Program-made: the position numbers and the translations under genes
The notes under the pieces: generated by a model
The model's input: only the letters and a program-made list of their open reading frames with translations
The model's database searches: none
What the model was told of the DNA's origin: nothing
NCBI GenBank assembly: GCA_039000515.1
Contig: JBCFYV010000012.1
Span: 118,721,148-118,785,147 of the forward strand
Origin: Timema cristinae
Lineage: Eukaryota; Arthropoda; Insecta; Phasmatodea; Timematidae
Direction of reading: 5' to 3'
Length of the DNA: 64,000 bases
In this document: positions 1-11,400 of the stretch, piece after piece
How positions within the stretch are numbered: position 1 is the stretch's first letter
Layout of the letters: each line of letters begins with the position of its first letter

Positions 1-455
1 TCAGACCAAACATTGGACAACCAATGAACTATCTTTGAAAGAATACATAACCATATATATTTATATGTAAGAAAAAAAATCACATGTGTAAAGAGAAAGA
101 ACATCAATTCCAAGTTTAGTGGATCGGGATTTGTTTTACCTGTACAGTCTATCAAGAACTAAGGGAAGTTTCAAGTGAATGCATCAGCATTTTCCTGAAA
201 AAGAGCATCAGGAAAGATATAAAGTTTGGGGGAAAATCACCAGTAGATCTTATCAGGGATTGATCTCAGGTCTACCAGGTAAATATTCAAATTGTGCCCT
301 TCCTACAATTGAAAACTAGTTTGTTTGAGAATTTAGCTATTCAATAAGATGGTTACATTGGAGACATATGAAAAATCAGTCTATGTACATAATGTATGTA
401 TAAAAAAAGAGTATTATTTGTAGAGCACCTGTCAAAGTGATATTGTTACTGGTAA

Positions 456-879
456 GGGGTGTGCTAAGCGTACTTTTTCAATTTGAAGTGAACCTGAATC
501 GAATGCAAGAAAGAATAAAGAAGCCAAAGCTATGGTATTGTTTGTTGCTTGTTTTATACCTGAAAAAATATTATATTGTGTTTATTTATATAACTTTATA
601 TACTAAAATCAAAACAAACAAAAAAGTTGCAAATTTGTTTGTAATACTTCGTTCTAATCTGATAAATTTGGTTACTGACATGCAATTATTCAATTTTATA
701 TTCAGGTTTTTTCATATGAATATATAACTGATAATATACATAACATTTCAGAATAAAAGAAATTGAACATTAATCAGATTAGACAGGTTGTCGAACCCAA
801 CTTTTAGTTTTTCGAAGCAAAGTCGAAGATGATATTTATTTCAAAGCCAAGTCAAAGTTTCAAAGCTTCGCACACCCCC
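456..879. mobile_element. MITE, family M1 (GGGTGTG ends)
   Basis: The element begins GGGGTGTGCTAAGCG and ends CTTCGCACACCCCC, imperfect inverted ends, and sits between TAA trinucleotides (453-455 and 880-882). It has no coding capacity. Its right half contains the recurring AAAGTCAAAG / GAAGC words of this family. Confidence 0.65.
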
Positions 880-1496
880 TAATTAATGTTAAGATAAATT
901 AATTAGCATAATAAATTGAAAGATTGATCATTCTATAGTATAATTATTATAAATGTAACACAAAGATAAATAATTAATAACATTTGGGACAGTGTATAAA
1001 ATAAAGTACTATATAGGCAAACTATCTCACAACGTAGAAAAATAACTCACAATCTACCAAAGTATTCCAAAAAGGATGATTACCAATGATTGCCGAGTTT
1101 TTAAATTCTTTCTTATGTCCGTCTACTCCGCTTTACCAAGTAAAGATTAACGAATCTGGTCACAGAATCAGTTTAGTTATTGCAATGCAATAGAACAAAG
1201 TACCATGGCTACAGCAAGCCCGAGCCCTGCCTGACCACGAGACCAACACTGACTAATACTGAAACACTCAAATCTCCCGAGCTGCGTTCCTCGGACCACA
1301 TGGCACCAATTCCCCATCAAGGAGCATACTCGATAAGTTGCTTGTGGTAAAACAGGAGGTACCTGAAGTAAAAAGAGAAATAATTGTTTCTCTAAAGTAT
1401 CTCCTTAAATACTCCGAAAACTACGCAGCCCATTTATCTTTGATTTTTCATGTAGAATACCTTCAAAATTTTAAGGTTGTATTATGATAGAAAATT
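880..1496. other. AT-rich sequence, nothing recognised
   Basis: No splice-consistent exon, RNA gene or clear repeat boundary is visible in this stretch. Confidence 0.4.
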
Positions 1497-1984
1497 AGGA
1501 AAATGGTAGGCACAAATAAAAGTAAAAACACTAACACATATTTACACACACATCAATAGTAATTAGAGCAAACAGGATGTTATCTTTAGTGATGCCAACT
1601 TGATTGATAAGGATGAAAACTTCTCTGGTGGAGTTGAAATACACTGAATGTTTCTCTATTAGTCTCTGGGTTGAAATCAGTGAATATTTAGGTTGGGTGG
1701 TTTTCTAGAGTGATCCATTGATGTGCCAGTTCCCATCTTCTTAACTGAGATATGTTGCAATGTGTCTTGTGGAATGATTTTAACACCCTGACAGTGTAGG
1801 AGTCCTCAAAGTTGAGGTTATGATTGGAGGCGTGTGCTGAAACTGGCATCACTGAAGACAACATCTTGTTTGATCTAATTACTACTACTTCCTAAGGAAG
1901 ATGCTATAATTTGCATCGAAATATCAAAGTGTGTGTAAATATTTTAGTGTTTTCCTACTTTTATTTGTGCTTTGCCATTTTCCT
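1497..1984. mobile_element. long-TIR element of about 490 bp
   Basis: Both ends carry the same roughly 55-base word in inverted orientation: the left end reads AAATGGTAGGCACAAATAAA and the right end is its near complement ending TTTGTGCTTTGCCATTTTCC. The inverted match extends inward to the GATGTTATCTTTAGTGATGC word near 1575-1600, paired with its counterpart near 1845-1870. It has no ORF. It lies just downstream of the USP22 polyA candidate. Confidence 0.65.
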
Positions 1985-1997
1985 AATATTTTATCAT

Positions 1998-2007
1998 TTT
2001 ATTTATT
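1998..2007 (-). promoter_or_regulatory. candidate USP22 polyadenylation signal
   Basis: Two overlapping AATAAA hexamers on the minus strand lie about 250 bases downstream of the USP22 stop. The position suits a short 3' UTR, though the sequence is AT-rich and chance hits are common. Confidence 0.4.
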
Positions 2008-2256
2008 ACATAATATTTTTGCTCAATGCACTTTTTTCATAAATATAAGATTGTATTATGTGTGAGACCATACTATATTCGGGCCAATAAGGTAAATTAG
2101 GGGTTGATTCTTAAATTTCTGATTAAATCATCGATAAGAAGCTTAGCACATACATATTAGGGTAAAGGGGGGAAAAAAGGAAAAAAAATTGAATTTGAGA
2201 TTATTTTTGTCTTAACGATTTGATCAAATATAAGCTCTTATCTCTATTTACAGCCC

Positions 2257-2428
2257 TCATGTGTAAAAGTATGCATACCCCTCACTGTCGAGAACTTCCT
2301 GGATGTTTGCCTTTGATATGATGTTATCATCGCACTTGTACCAGTGGTCCCTATGCTGACGAACATAGGCGGTATAGTGACCAGCATCCAAAGACCCGCT
2401 GTGGTTCACCACCGCAAATAAAGAATAC
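2257..2428 (-). CDS. USP22: USP22 last exon: catalytic histidine box and stop
   Basis: The acceptor CTCTTGCAG precedes [20 protein letters not shown]; the catalytic His is in GHYT and the Asp lies in WYKCDDNII. The exon ends [13 protein letters not shown] and a TGA at 2257-2259, a little shorter than the human C-terminus. It is too short to appear as a long ORF but every residue class matches the family. Confidence 0.95.
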
Positions 2429-5400
2429 CTGCAAGAGTAAAGCTTAATAAATCACCAAAAAATTGATAATAAGATTTCTGAGTTAGCAAGGATGAGATGG
2501 TATGGACATGTAATGAGGATGTTGGAGTACATGAGATAGTAGAGGAAGCAAGGGTGAGATGGTATGGACATGTAATGAGGATGTTGGAGTACATGAGATA
2601 GTAGAGGAAGCAAGGGTGAGATGGTATGGACATGTAATGAGGATGTTGGAGTACATGAGATAGTAGAGGAAGCAAGGGTGAGATGGTATGGACATGTAAT
2701 GAGGATGTTGGAGTACATGAGATAGTAGAGGAAGCAAGGGTGAGAAGGTATGGACATGTAATGAGGATGTTGGAGTACATGAGATAGTAGAGGAAGCAAG
2801 GGTGAGATGGTATGGACATGTAATGAGGATGTTGGAGTACATGAGATAGTAGAGGAAGCAAGGATGAGATGGTATGGACATGTAATGAGGATGTTGGAGT
2901 ACATGAGATAGTAGAGGAAGCAAGGGTGAGATGGTATGGACATGTAATGAGGATGTTGGAGTACATGAGATAGTAGAGGAAGCAAGACTGAGATGGTATG
3001 GACATGTAATGAGGATGTTGGAGTACATGAGATAGTAGAGGAAGCAAGACTGGGATGGTATGGGCATGTAATGAGGATGTTGGAGTACATGAGATAGTAG
3101 AGGAAGCAAGACTGAGATGGTATGGACATGTAATGAGGATGTTGGAGTACATGAGATAGTAGAGGAAGCAAGGGTGAGATGGTATGGTCATGTAATGATG
3201 TTGGAGTACATGAGATAGTAGAGGAAGCAAGGGTGAGATGGTATGGACATGTAATGAGGATGTTGGAGTACATGAGATAGTAGAGGAAGCAAGGGTGAGA
3301 TGGTATGGACATGTAATGAGGATGTTGGAGTACATGAGATAGTAGAGGAAGCAAGGATAAAATGGTATGGTCATGTAATGAGGATGTTGGAGTACATGAG
3401 ATAGTAGAGGAAGCAAGACTGAGATGGTATGGGCCTGTAATGAGGATGTTGGAGTATATGAGATAGTAGAGGAAGTAAGGGTGAGATGGTATGGACATGT
3501 AATGAGGATGTTGGAGTACAGGAGATAGTAGAGGAAGCAAGGGTGAGATGGTATGGACATGTAATGAGGATGTTGGAGTACATGAGATAGTAGAGGAAGC
3601 AAGGATAAAATGGTATGGTCATGTAATGAGGATGTTGGAGTACATGAGATAGTAGAGGAAGCAAGACTGAGATGGTATGGGCCTGTAATGAGGATGTTGG
3701 AGTATATGAGATAGTAGAGGAAGTAAGGGTGAGATGGTATGGACATGTAATGAGGATGTTGGAGTACATGAGATAGTAGAGGAAGCAAGGATAAAATGGT
3801 ATGGTCATGTAATGAGGATGTTGAAGTACATGAGATAGTAGAGGAAGCAAGACTGAGATGGTATGGGCCTGTAATGAGGATGTTGGAGTATATGAGATAG
3901 TAGAGGAAGTAAGGGTGAGATGGTATGGACATGTAATGAGGATGTTGGAGTACATGAGATAGTAGAGGAAGCAAGACTGAGATGGTATGGACATGTAATG
4001 AGGATGTTGGAGTACATGAGATAGTGGAGGAAGCAAGGGTGAAATGGTATGGACATGTAATGAGGATGTTGGAGTACATGAGATAGTAGAGGAAGCAAGA
4101 CTGAGATGGTATGGACATGTAATGAGGATGTTGGAGTACATGAGATAGTAGAGGAAGCAAGGGTGAGATGGTATGGACATGTAATGAGGATGTTGGAGTA
4201 CATGAGATAGTAGAGGAAGCAAGGATAAAATGGTATGGTCATGTAATGAGGATGTTGAAGTACATGAGATAGTAGAGGAAGCAAGACTGAGATGGTATGG
4301 GCCTGTAATGAGGATGTTGGAGTATATGAGATAGTAGAGGAAGTAAGGGTGAGATGGTATGGACATGTAATGAGGATGTTGGAGTACATGAGATAGTAGA
4401 GGAAGCAAGGATAAAATGGTATGGTCATGTAATGAGGATGTTGAAGTACATGAGATAGTAGAGGAAGCAAGACTGAGATGGTATGGGCCTGTAATGAGGA
4501 TGTTGGAGTATATGAGATAGTAGAGGAAGTAAGGATAAAATGGTATGGTCATGTAATGAGGATGTTGAAGTACATGAGATAGTAGAGGAAGCAAGACTGA
4601 GATGGTATGGACATGTAATGAGGATGTTGGAGTACATGAGATAGTAGAGGAAGCAAGACTGAGATGGTATGGACATGTAATGAGGATGTTGGAGTACATG
4701 AGATAGTAGAGGAAGCAAGACTGAGATGGTATGGACATGTAATGAGGATGTTGAAGTACATGAGATAGTAGAGGAAGCAAGACTGAGATGGTATGGGCCT
4801 GTAATGAGGATGTTGGAGTATATGAGATAGTAGAGGAAGTAAGGATAAAATGGTATGGTCATGTAATGAGGATGTTGAAGTACATGAGATAGTAGAGGAA
4901 GCAAGACTGAGATGGTTATGGACATGTAATGAGGATGTTGGAGTACATGAGATAGTAGAGGAAGCAAGACTGAGATGGTATGGGCCTGTAATGAGGATGT
5001 TGGAGTATATGAGATAGTAGAGGAAGTAAGGATAAAATGGTATGGTCATGTAATGAGGATGTTGAAGTACATGAGATAGTAGAGGAAGCAAGACTGAGAT
5101 GGTATGGACATGTAATGAGGATGTTGGAGTACATGAGATAGTAGAGGAAGCAAGGATAAAATGGTATGGTCATGTAATGAGGATGTTGAAGTACATGAGA
5201 TAGTAGAGGAAGCAAGACTGAGATGGTATGGGCCTGTAATGAGGATGTTGGAGTACATGAGATAGTAGAGGAAGTAAGGGTGAGATGGTATGGACATGTA
5301 ATGAGGATGTTGGAGTACATGAGATAGTAGAGGAAGCAAGACTGAGATGGTATGGACATGTAATGAGGATGTTGGAGTACATGAGATAGTAGAGGAAGCA

Positions 5401-8400
5401 AGACTGAGATGGTATGGTCATGTAATGAGGATGTTGGAGTACATGAGAGAGTAGAGGAAGCAAGACTGAGATGGTAGGGGCATGTAATGAGGATGGAAGC
5501 AAATGAAAGAGAGAGGAAGATGATAATGATGATGATTAGACTTTTTTTTAGCACCACGTTTTTCTACTCATCCTGGTTATACACCTGTGTAATAATTACA
5601 TTAGTATATTTGGGAGGAGGAGGAGTGAATTTAGAAGTGTACCCACATTTGTGTGGACTAAGCGTGTAAAGAGATCTAAGAAAAAACATAATTACATTCC
5701 ATCAGGATTTGAACTCTGATCTCTTCATCAGAAGTCTTGTCTATTATGAGAGTGACGCCTTAGACCATGCAATCACTGAAGCGGGTTTTTAAACACATTA
5801 ATTAATATTTAATTAGTACCTTTTTTTTATTTTAACCTATTTATTGTACATGAAATGTGCGGCCTTCCAATGGTCGAATGTTCCCAACCTCTTATGATAA
5901 ATATCAACTAGCAGAGTTCTCTAGTGGACAATTGATAAAGCTACAAAAGTGTCAAATCAATTTGATATGAAGGGGTGGACAGAGTCAGCCCAATTTCAGG
6001 GCTCTAACGAAGGATGGAACCTCGACCAAGGTATCAGAGTTTACAAGGTATGTACTTACCTATTATCTTTGATGGTTATCGAAGCCCTTTCTTTGCTCGT
6101 GTGACTGTTGCTGATATTATTGTTGAAGTTAAGGTTGCGACTGTGGGACATGAAGGGTGTCATGTCCAACACTTCCGGAAATGGGATAAAAGTAGAGATC
6201 TTTTTGCGGAAACCACTGGAATGTTCAAACCTCTGTAAACAAAAAAAAATAATAGCCTTTTGAATAATTACAAATATGAATGTCAATCCCGATAAACTAG
6301 ATCAGGGGTTTCCAACTGATTGCCCATGTTTATTAGTTTTTGTTTTTTGCAGTCAACGAAGTTTCTTGGAAAAGTAATCTAATGTGGTAAAGTTGAAGTT
6401 TTTAGCAGAAAAATAATTTTTTTATCCTGCGTGGGGAAAATCCATGAAAGCTCTTAGTGATGTCCATGTTTAATTTCTTCTTTACATCGGCTCTACTATA
6501 TTCACTAGGGACAGGACCCTCAAATCCTTAAGGATATTCGAAGATTCGTGAAAATATGGGATTAGATACTAAAATCATTTAAAAAAATCTTTTTCAATTG
6601 CTAATAGTTTTAAAGCTCTAATTCTGGATAGTGGAGGTTCAGAATCAACATAATTATAGGAACAATTTAACAACCAGACCCCAGAACATTAATTTAACAC
6701 TTAACTGAATATATGAATGTTATGATTAATGTTTTATATATTATTTATTTGAGGTATTTAACATGCATTTTCTGAACTGATTGATTATATCAGGACACGA
6801 CTTAAAAACTAACTTAAATCTAGAACAAACGCATCACTAAGACACCAGGCCGTTAATTCAGCATTGTGAAATGGGAAACCATGCCGGGAATCAAACCTGA
6901 GACTTTTAACTTAGTAGTCAAACATGCTGAGCTAAGGCTAAGGAGTCAGGCAATATAATGGATGTTAACATTTAGTTACTATTTCAATTTTTTATTATTC
7001 AGCTAGGTTCCTATTGTCTATATTTATAATTTTTTCTAAGATGCAAATTTAAATTTCAGATTTACTAGTCTAAAGGGTGATTTACACGGTGCTGCTTCTA
7101 TTTGCTTCTTTATAAGCTGGTGAATTCACTGGTGGAAGATTCTAAAGGCAAGACTTATTTTCTTATCTTGTGTCATAATTTTGAAGACATAGCGAATAAA
7201 AGACACTGGCTGACAAGTTGAACATGTTCAACTTTAATTTTTCTTCAAAGCGAATAACTATTTACTTTTACCAAGAGCATCAAAAGAAATGGTAAGTCAG
7301 CGCTTTTAAGAGCGACCAGCGAATGGGCCTGCCTTAATGCGCATGTGCAAGATGGGCAGCTTGCTACAAACCTTGTTTGAGACGCACATGGGAGGTAAGT
7401 TGTTTTGACACTATGACACTCAAGACTGGTTAAACTCTGGGGACTTCCCACTCTTTAGAAGCATTGTGTAAACGTTTATCAGCTAGCAGCCAGATATTCG
7501 CTCATGGAAAGCGTCAAAGTGGCGTCAAAAGCAGCCAGCGAATATTGTCAAAAGCAGCACCGTGTAAATCAGCCTTAAGGTAAAATAAAGATTCACATTA
7601 GTAAAATATGGGATTTGACTTATCTCTAGTTTTGACTAAACTTTTTTTACTTTTACCTTGAGGTGGAAGTTGACGACGACAGGCAGTTTATTCATGGTAA
7701 ACTGTTTGGTGGACTCCTGATAGGACTGGCACTTGCTGCACTTGATCTTGGCCGAAGATCCGAGGTGTTCGGCCTGCGTGAATCGCTCCAGACAGTCGAG
7801 GAGAGTTGTCTGAGAAGGCGACTGTTCCGTAGGCGGCGGTTTGGGGATAGCCGCAAGCGATGGCTTGGGGACAGCCGCGGGTAGCGACTTGGGGACGGCT
7901 GCCGGAAGTGTCTTGGGAGCTGCCGCAGAGGGTGATTTGGAGACGGCCATGGGAAGCAACTTGAGGGCAGTGGTGGACTGTGGTTTGGGGACAGCCGCAG
8001 ACGGTGATTTAGAGGCGATAGCGGAAGGTGTTTTGGGGGAATTAGTGGGAGCCGCCTTGGTTGGAGTTGTGGGCAGACCTTAGGAGCAGTTATCGAGTCC
8101 AGCGAGCTGGTGCAAGAAGTAATTTTAGGGATGGGGCCCAGATCAAGAGAAATGTCCCAGAAAGGATCTATCGTAGTGGACACACCCCTTCAAACAAACA
8201 ATTGAAAATCAATCAGGTCATTGATTGTATACACACTTAAAACACCTGTATCTGTTAGTTACTACCACCCAAAATTTAATGAGAGCAAACCTTTAAAGAA
8301 GTCAGATTGTAAGGAGTTTTTTTAATAGGATAAAGAGACCCTCACACTAGAAAAATTAAGAAACAAAGTCCACAGCAAAAACAGACCATAATATCTTTAG

Positions 8401-11400
8401 GACGCATATAACCTCTTCCTCATCAGAACTGACTGTACTATGGCCAGAGGTTGATGCAGTTGCATGTTCCAGCTCATATTTTGTCTCTGGTATTTGGAGT
8501 GTTGTAACCAAAACTTATAATCAAGGGTGTGTAAGTCTCCTCCATCAGTTCATAATCAAATCAAATTGAAAATATCAAATATTCTCAAAGCCTCATTAAG
8601 GCAAATAGTTTTGGTCAGTTTTTCATGATTAAAAATATTATGTTGTGCTTATTTATATAATTTAATACATTAAAATTACTTAGAACCAGTTTTATTGAAC
8701 ATTATTGTTTGTAATACTTCATAATTTGTAATGAACAAACATAACAGCTCAGAGGATTAGTGATTAAACATAAATAATAATGACGGCTAAAATATTCACT
8801 TTTTGGGAAAGCTTTGTAGGAGTTCGAGACAATTTTTTTAAAGTGAAGTTGTTGAATTAATGACGCTAGTATTACAGTTGCTTTGTTCATCTTAAGAGCC
8901 ATATGGTATGTCATTTTCGCCTTTTTCATTCTTGTGCATGGTGTCAGTGAGGTTACAACGTAGCCTACTTTATTCTGTACCATTTAATAATGTTATACTC
9001 TACATAATTATAACACATTTAAGTTAATACGTACGGTTTATTATACTAAACCTTAAAAGAAGTTAAAAGCTATTTTCAAGTGAAGTCAAAAGCAAAGTCA
9101 AAACAATTTTTTTTTAAATTAAGCTAAAGCTGATATTTAAGGGAAATTAAAGTTGATATTTTACTAAGCGAAAACCAAGGATGATTATTTTCAAGCAAAG
9201 TCAAAGCTAATTTTTTCCAAGCGAAGTTAAAGCTGTTTTTTAAAATGAAGTTAAGAGTTTTTTTAGATGAAGTTAAAGTTGTTTTTAAGCGAAATCAAAG
9301 GTGATATTTTATTCAAAATCAAGTCAAAGTTTCGAAGCTTCACACAAATTATAATTATATGATTCATGGAAATTGATAAAACAAATAAAAATAAATGGGA
9401 AAGATCAATGTAGGGTAAACAAGAATCTCAACGTCTGGTTAAACCCGCTATTCACTCACTTGCAGGCTTGGCAGACAACGTCAGACTGCAGACGTCCGGT
9501 GAATATCTGGTCGATGATGCAGTTACAGAGGTGGGAGTTGGCCGAAGGGGCGGGCGCAGGGCCCATGCAGTGCCTGTGGAGCACATCCAACGTGGCGATG
9601 AAGAACTCGTGAGCGTCTTGCTGCTCGTAGCCGGCGAGGTGGCAGGCGTGGGTCCAGATCAGATGCAGGAGACGGTCCAACAATAGCGGAGCTTGGTTTC
9701 CCGAATAGAACTAGACAAAGGATGCCACTATTTAGATTATAAATGGGGATTAATTGGTGATACCATTCACCAAGGATGAATCCTTCGATTCTTTGAAACT
9801 TTAAGGATATTCAAAATTCGAGATTTAAAAAAATATAATGTTGTAATTGGAATTCATTTTAAAACTTTAATTATGCTTATAGATGGTTCAGCCTACCATA
9901 ATTATGGGGAAAACTTAGCAACCAGACCCCAGACCCTCAAACTATAAATACTTCGTCTCAAGCGGATCAGATCTGGCAACTGTGCACTAAAAAAGACCTT
10001 TACTGCAATTTAAGAGTGTAACGGCCAGACCTAGTTACTGCTTTTATTTTCTATTATTTTATTATATTTCTATTTCGGCCATTTTTTCCAATATTTGAGT
10101 TCAAATTTTATATTTGAGAATAAATATAGATTCAAATTTTGAGATTCAGATTTATAAAATAGCGAGTGGATTCCACCCTTCTTTGACCCTAAAATGTACT
10201 TTTCAGTAACCCGCTTTGGTGGCCGCGTATTCTCTAACGTGCTAATCTCGTGTGTGGACTAGACTGCCAGAAGATGGGGAGATCAGGGTTAAAACCTGGT
10301 CGAGTGCACTTAGGGTGGTTTTTCTTCAATGGCTTACCACTCTCCTTCCATGCAAATGTGAAAACATTTCCTCTAAATTAAGCCTTTCTAATACTTAAGG
10401 GTGTTACATGGGGAAGCACTCAAAGCGTTGCCGCTGTTTCAAATTTACGGATTATTTACGAAGTAGTTTGGTATTTGTTTAAATGGTTTTCAACAAAATG
10501 TAGGCATAAGTTTTTACCAGTTAAAGATTTAAAACTTTAAGTTTAAAAAAAAGTTTGATAACATATACAATCTTAAAAAACAATCCCGCATTTGTTTCAA
10601 ATTGTTCTGTCGTGACCCTATCAAAACATGACTTTATTTGATAAAGAAAGGTTAGTTCTAAGTCGCTATCGTTTTACTTAATCTAAGAGTACAAATATTG
10701 GCGTAAAGCGTAGTTGATAAAAAAAAATTAATGTATTTAAACTTCATAGCTAGATAGGCCTGTTAATAGTTTTCGCCTACATTTAGGTGAAAACCATATT
10801 TAAAAATATAAAACCACTTCTTCAAAAATTTGAGATTTCCAAATGCATAAAATGCCCTCCCCATATAACACCCTCAACCCATTAGTGTAATTAGTACATA
10901 TGCATATAACCCTAACGGGTAGTAAACGGTGGTGACAAACATTTTTTTTTTTTTTTTTTAATTTTAAGTAGAGCTCTATGATAGTATTAGCTTTATTTTT
11001 CTATTGACAGCAGTGTTAAGTGTGATTTGTTTTTCTTTCAATCCAAATATCCACTTCATAGAATAGCTTAAGGAAATTTACCAGCCCTTGCCTGGAAAGG
11101 CAGGAAACTAAAAAAGTTTAGAAAAAATAAATTCCTCATTACTTTCAGTGGACTTTAGACCCGGCTTCACAGGTTATATCTGTTGTAAACACTGTTACAA
11201 CTAACAATTATGATAGTTCACCTTTTTTTTAAGGGCACCGCCTACTTGAAGAGAAAGATCTTCACATCAAGGGTGTGTCGAGTAAACTTTTTCAATTTCC
11301 GTAGTCAAATAAAATATGTGAAATATTCCCAAAGACCGATAAAAGTCTGAATATTTCATAAACATTGTTTTAATTTGTAAGAAAATGACAATGTTCATAT

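Noticed and set aside
2406..5557. Long Leu/Tyr/Ser-rich minus-strand ORFs, up to 584 codons
   Set aside because: They are the three frames of the 62-bp satellite; no start context, splice logic or independent protein similarity.
7692..8183. 163-codon minus-strand ORF rich in Pro/Arg/Leu as a separate gene
   Set aside because: Its first 25 or so residues are the USP22 exon; the remainder is the wrong frame of the linker.
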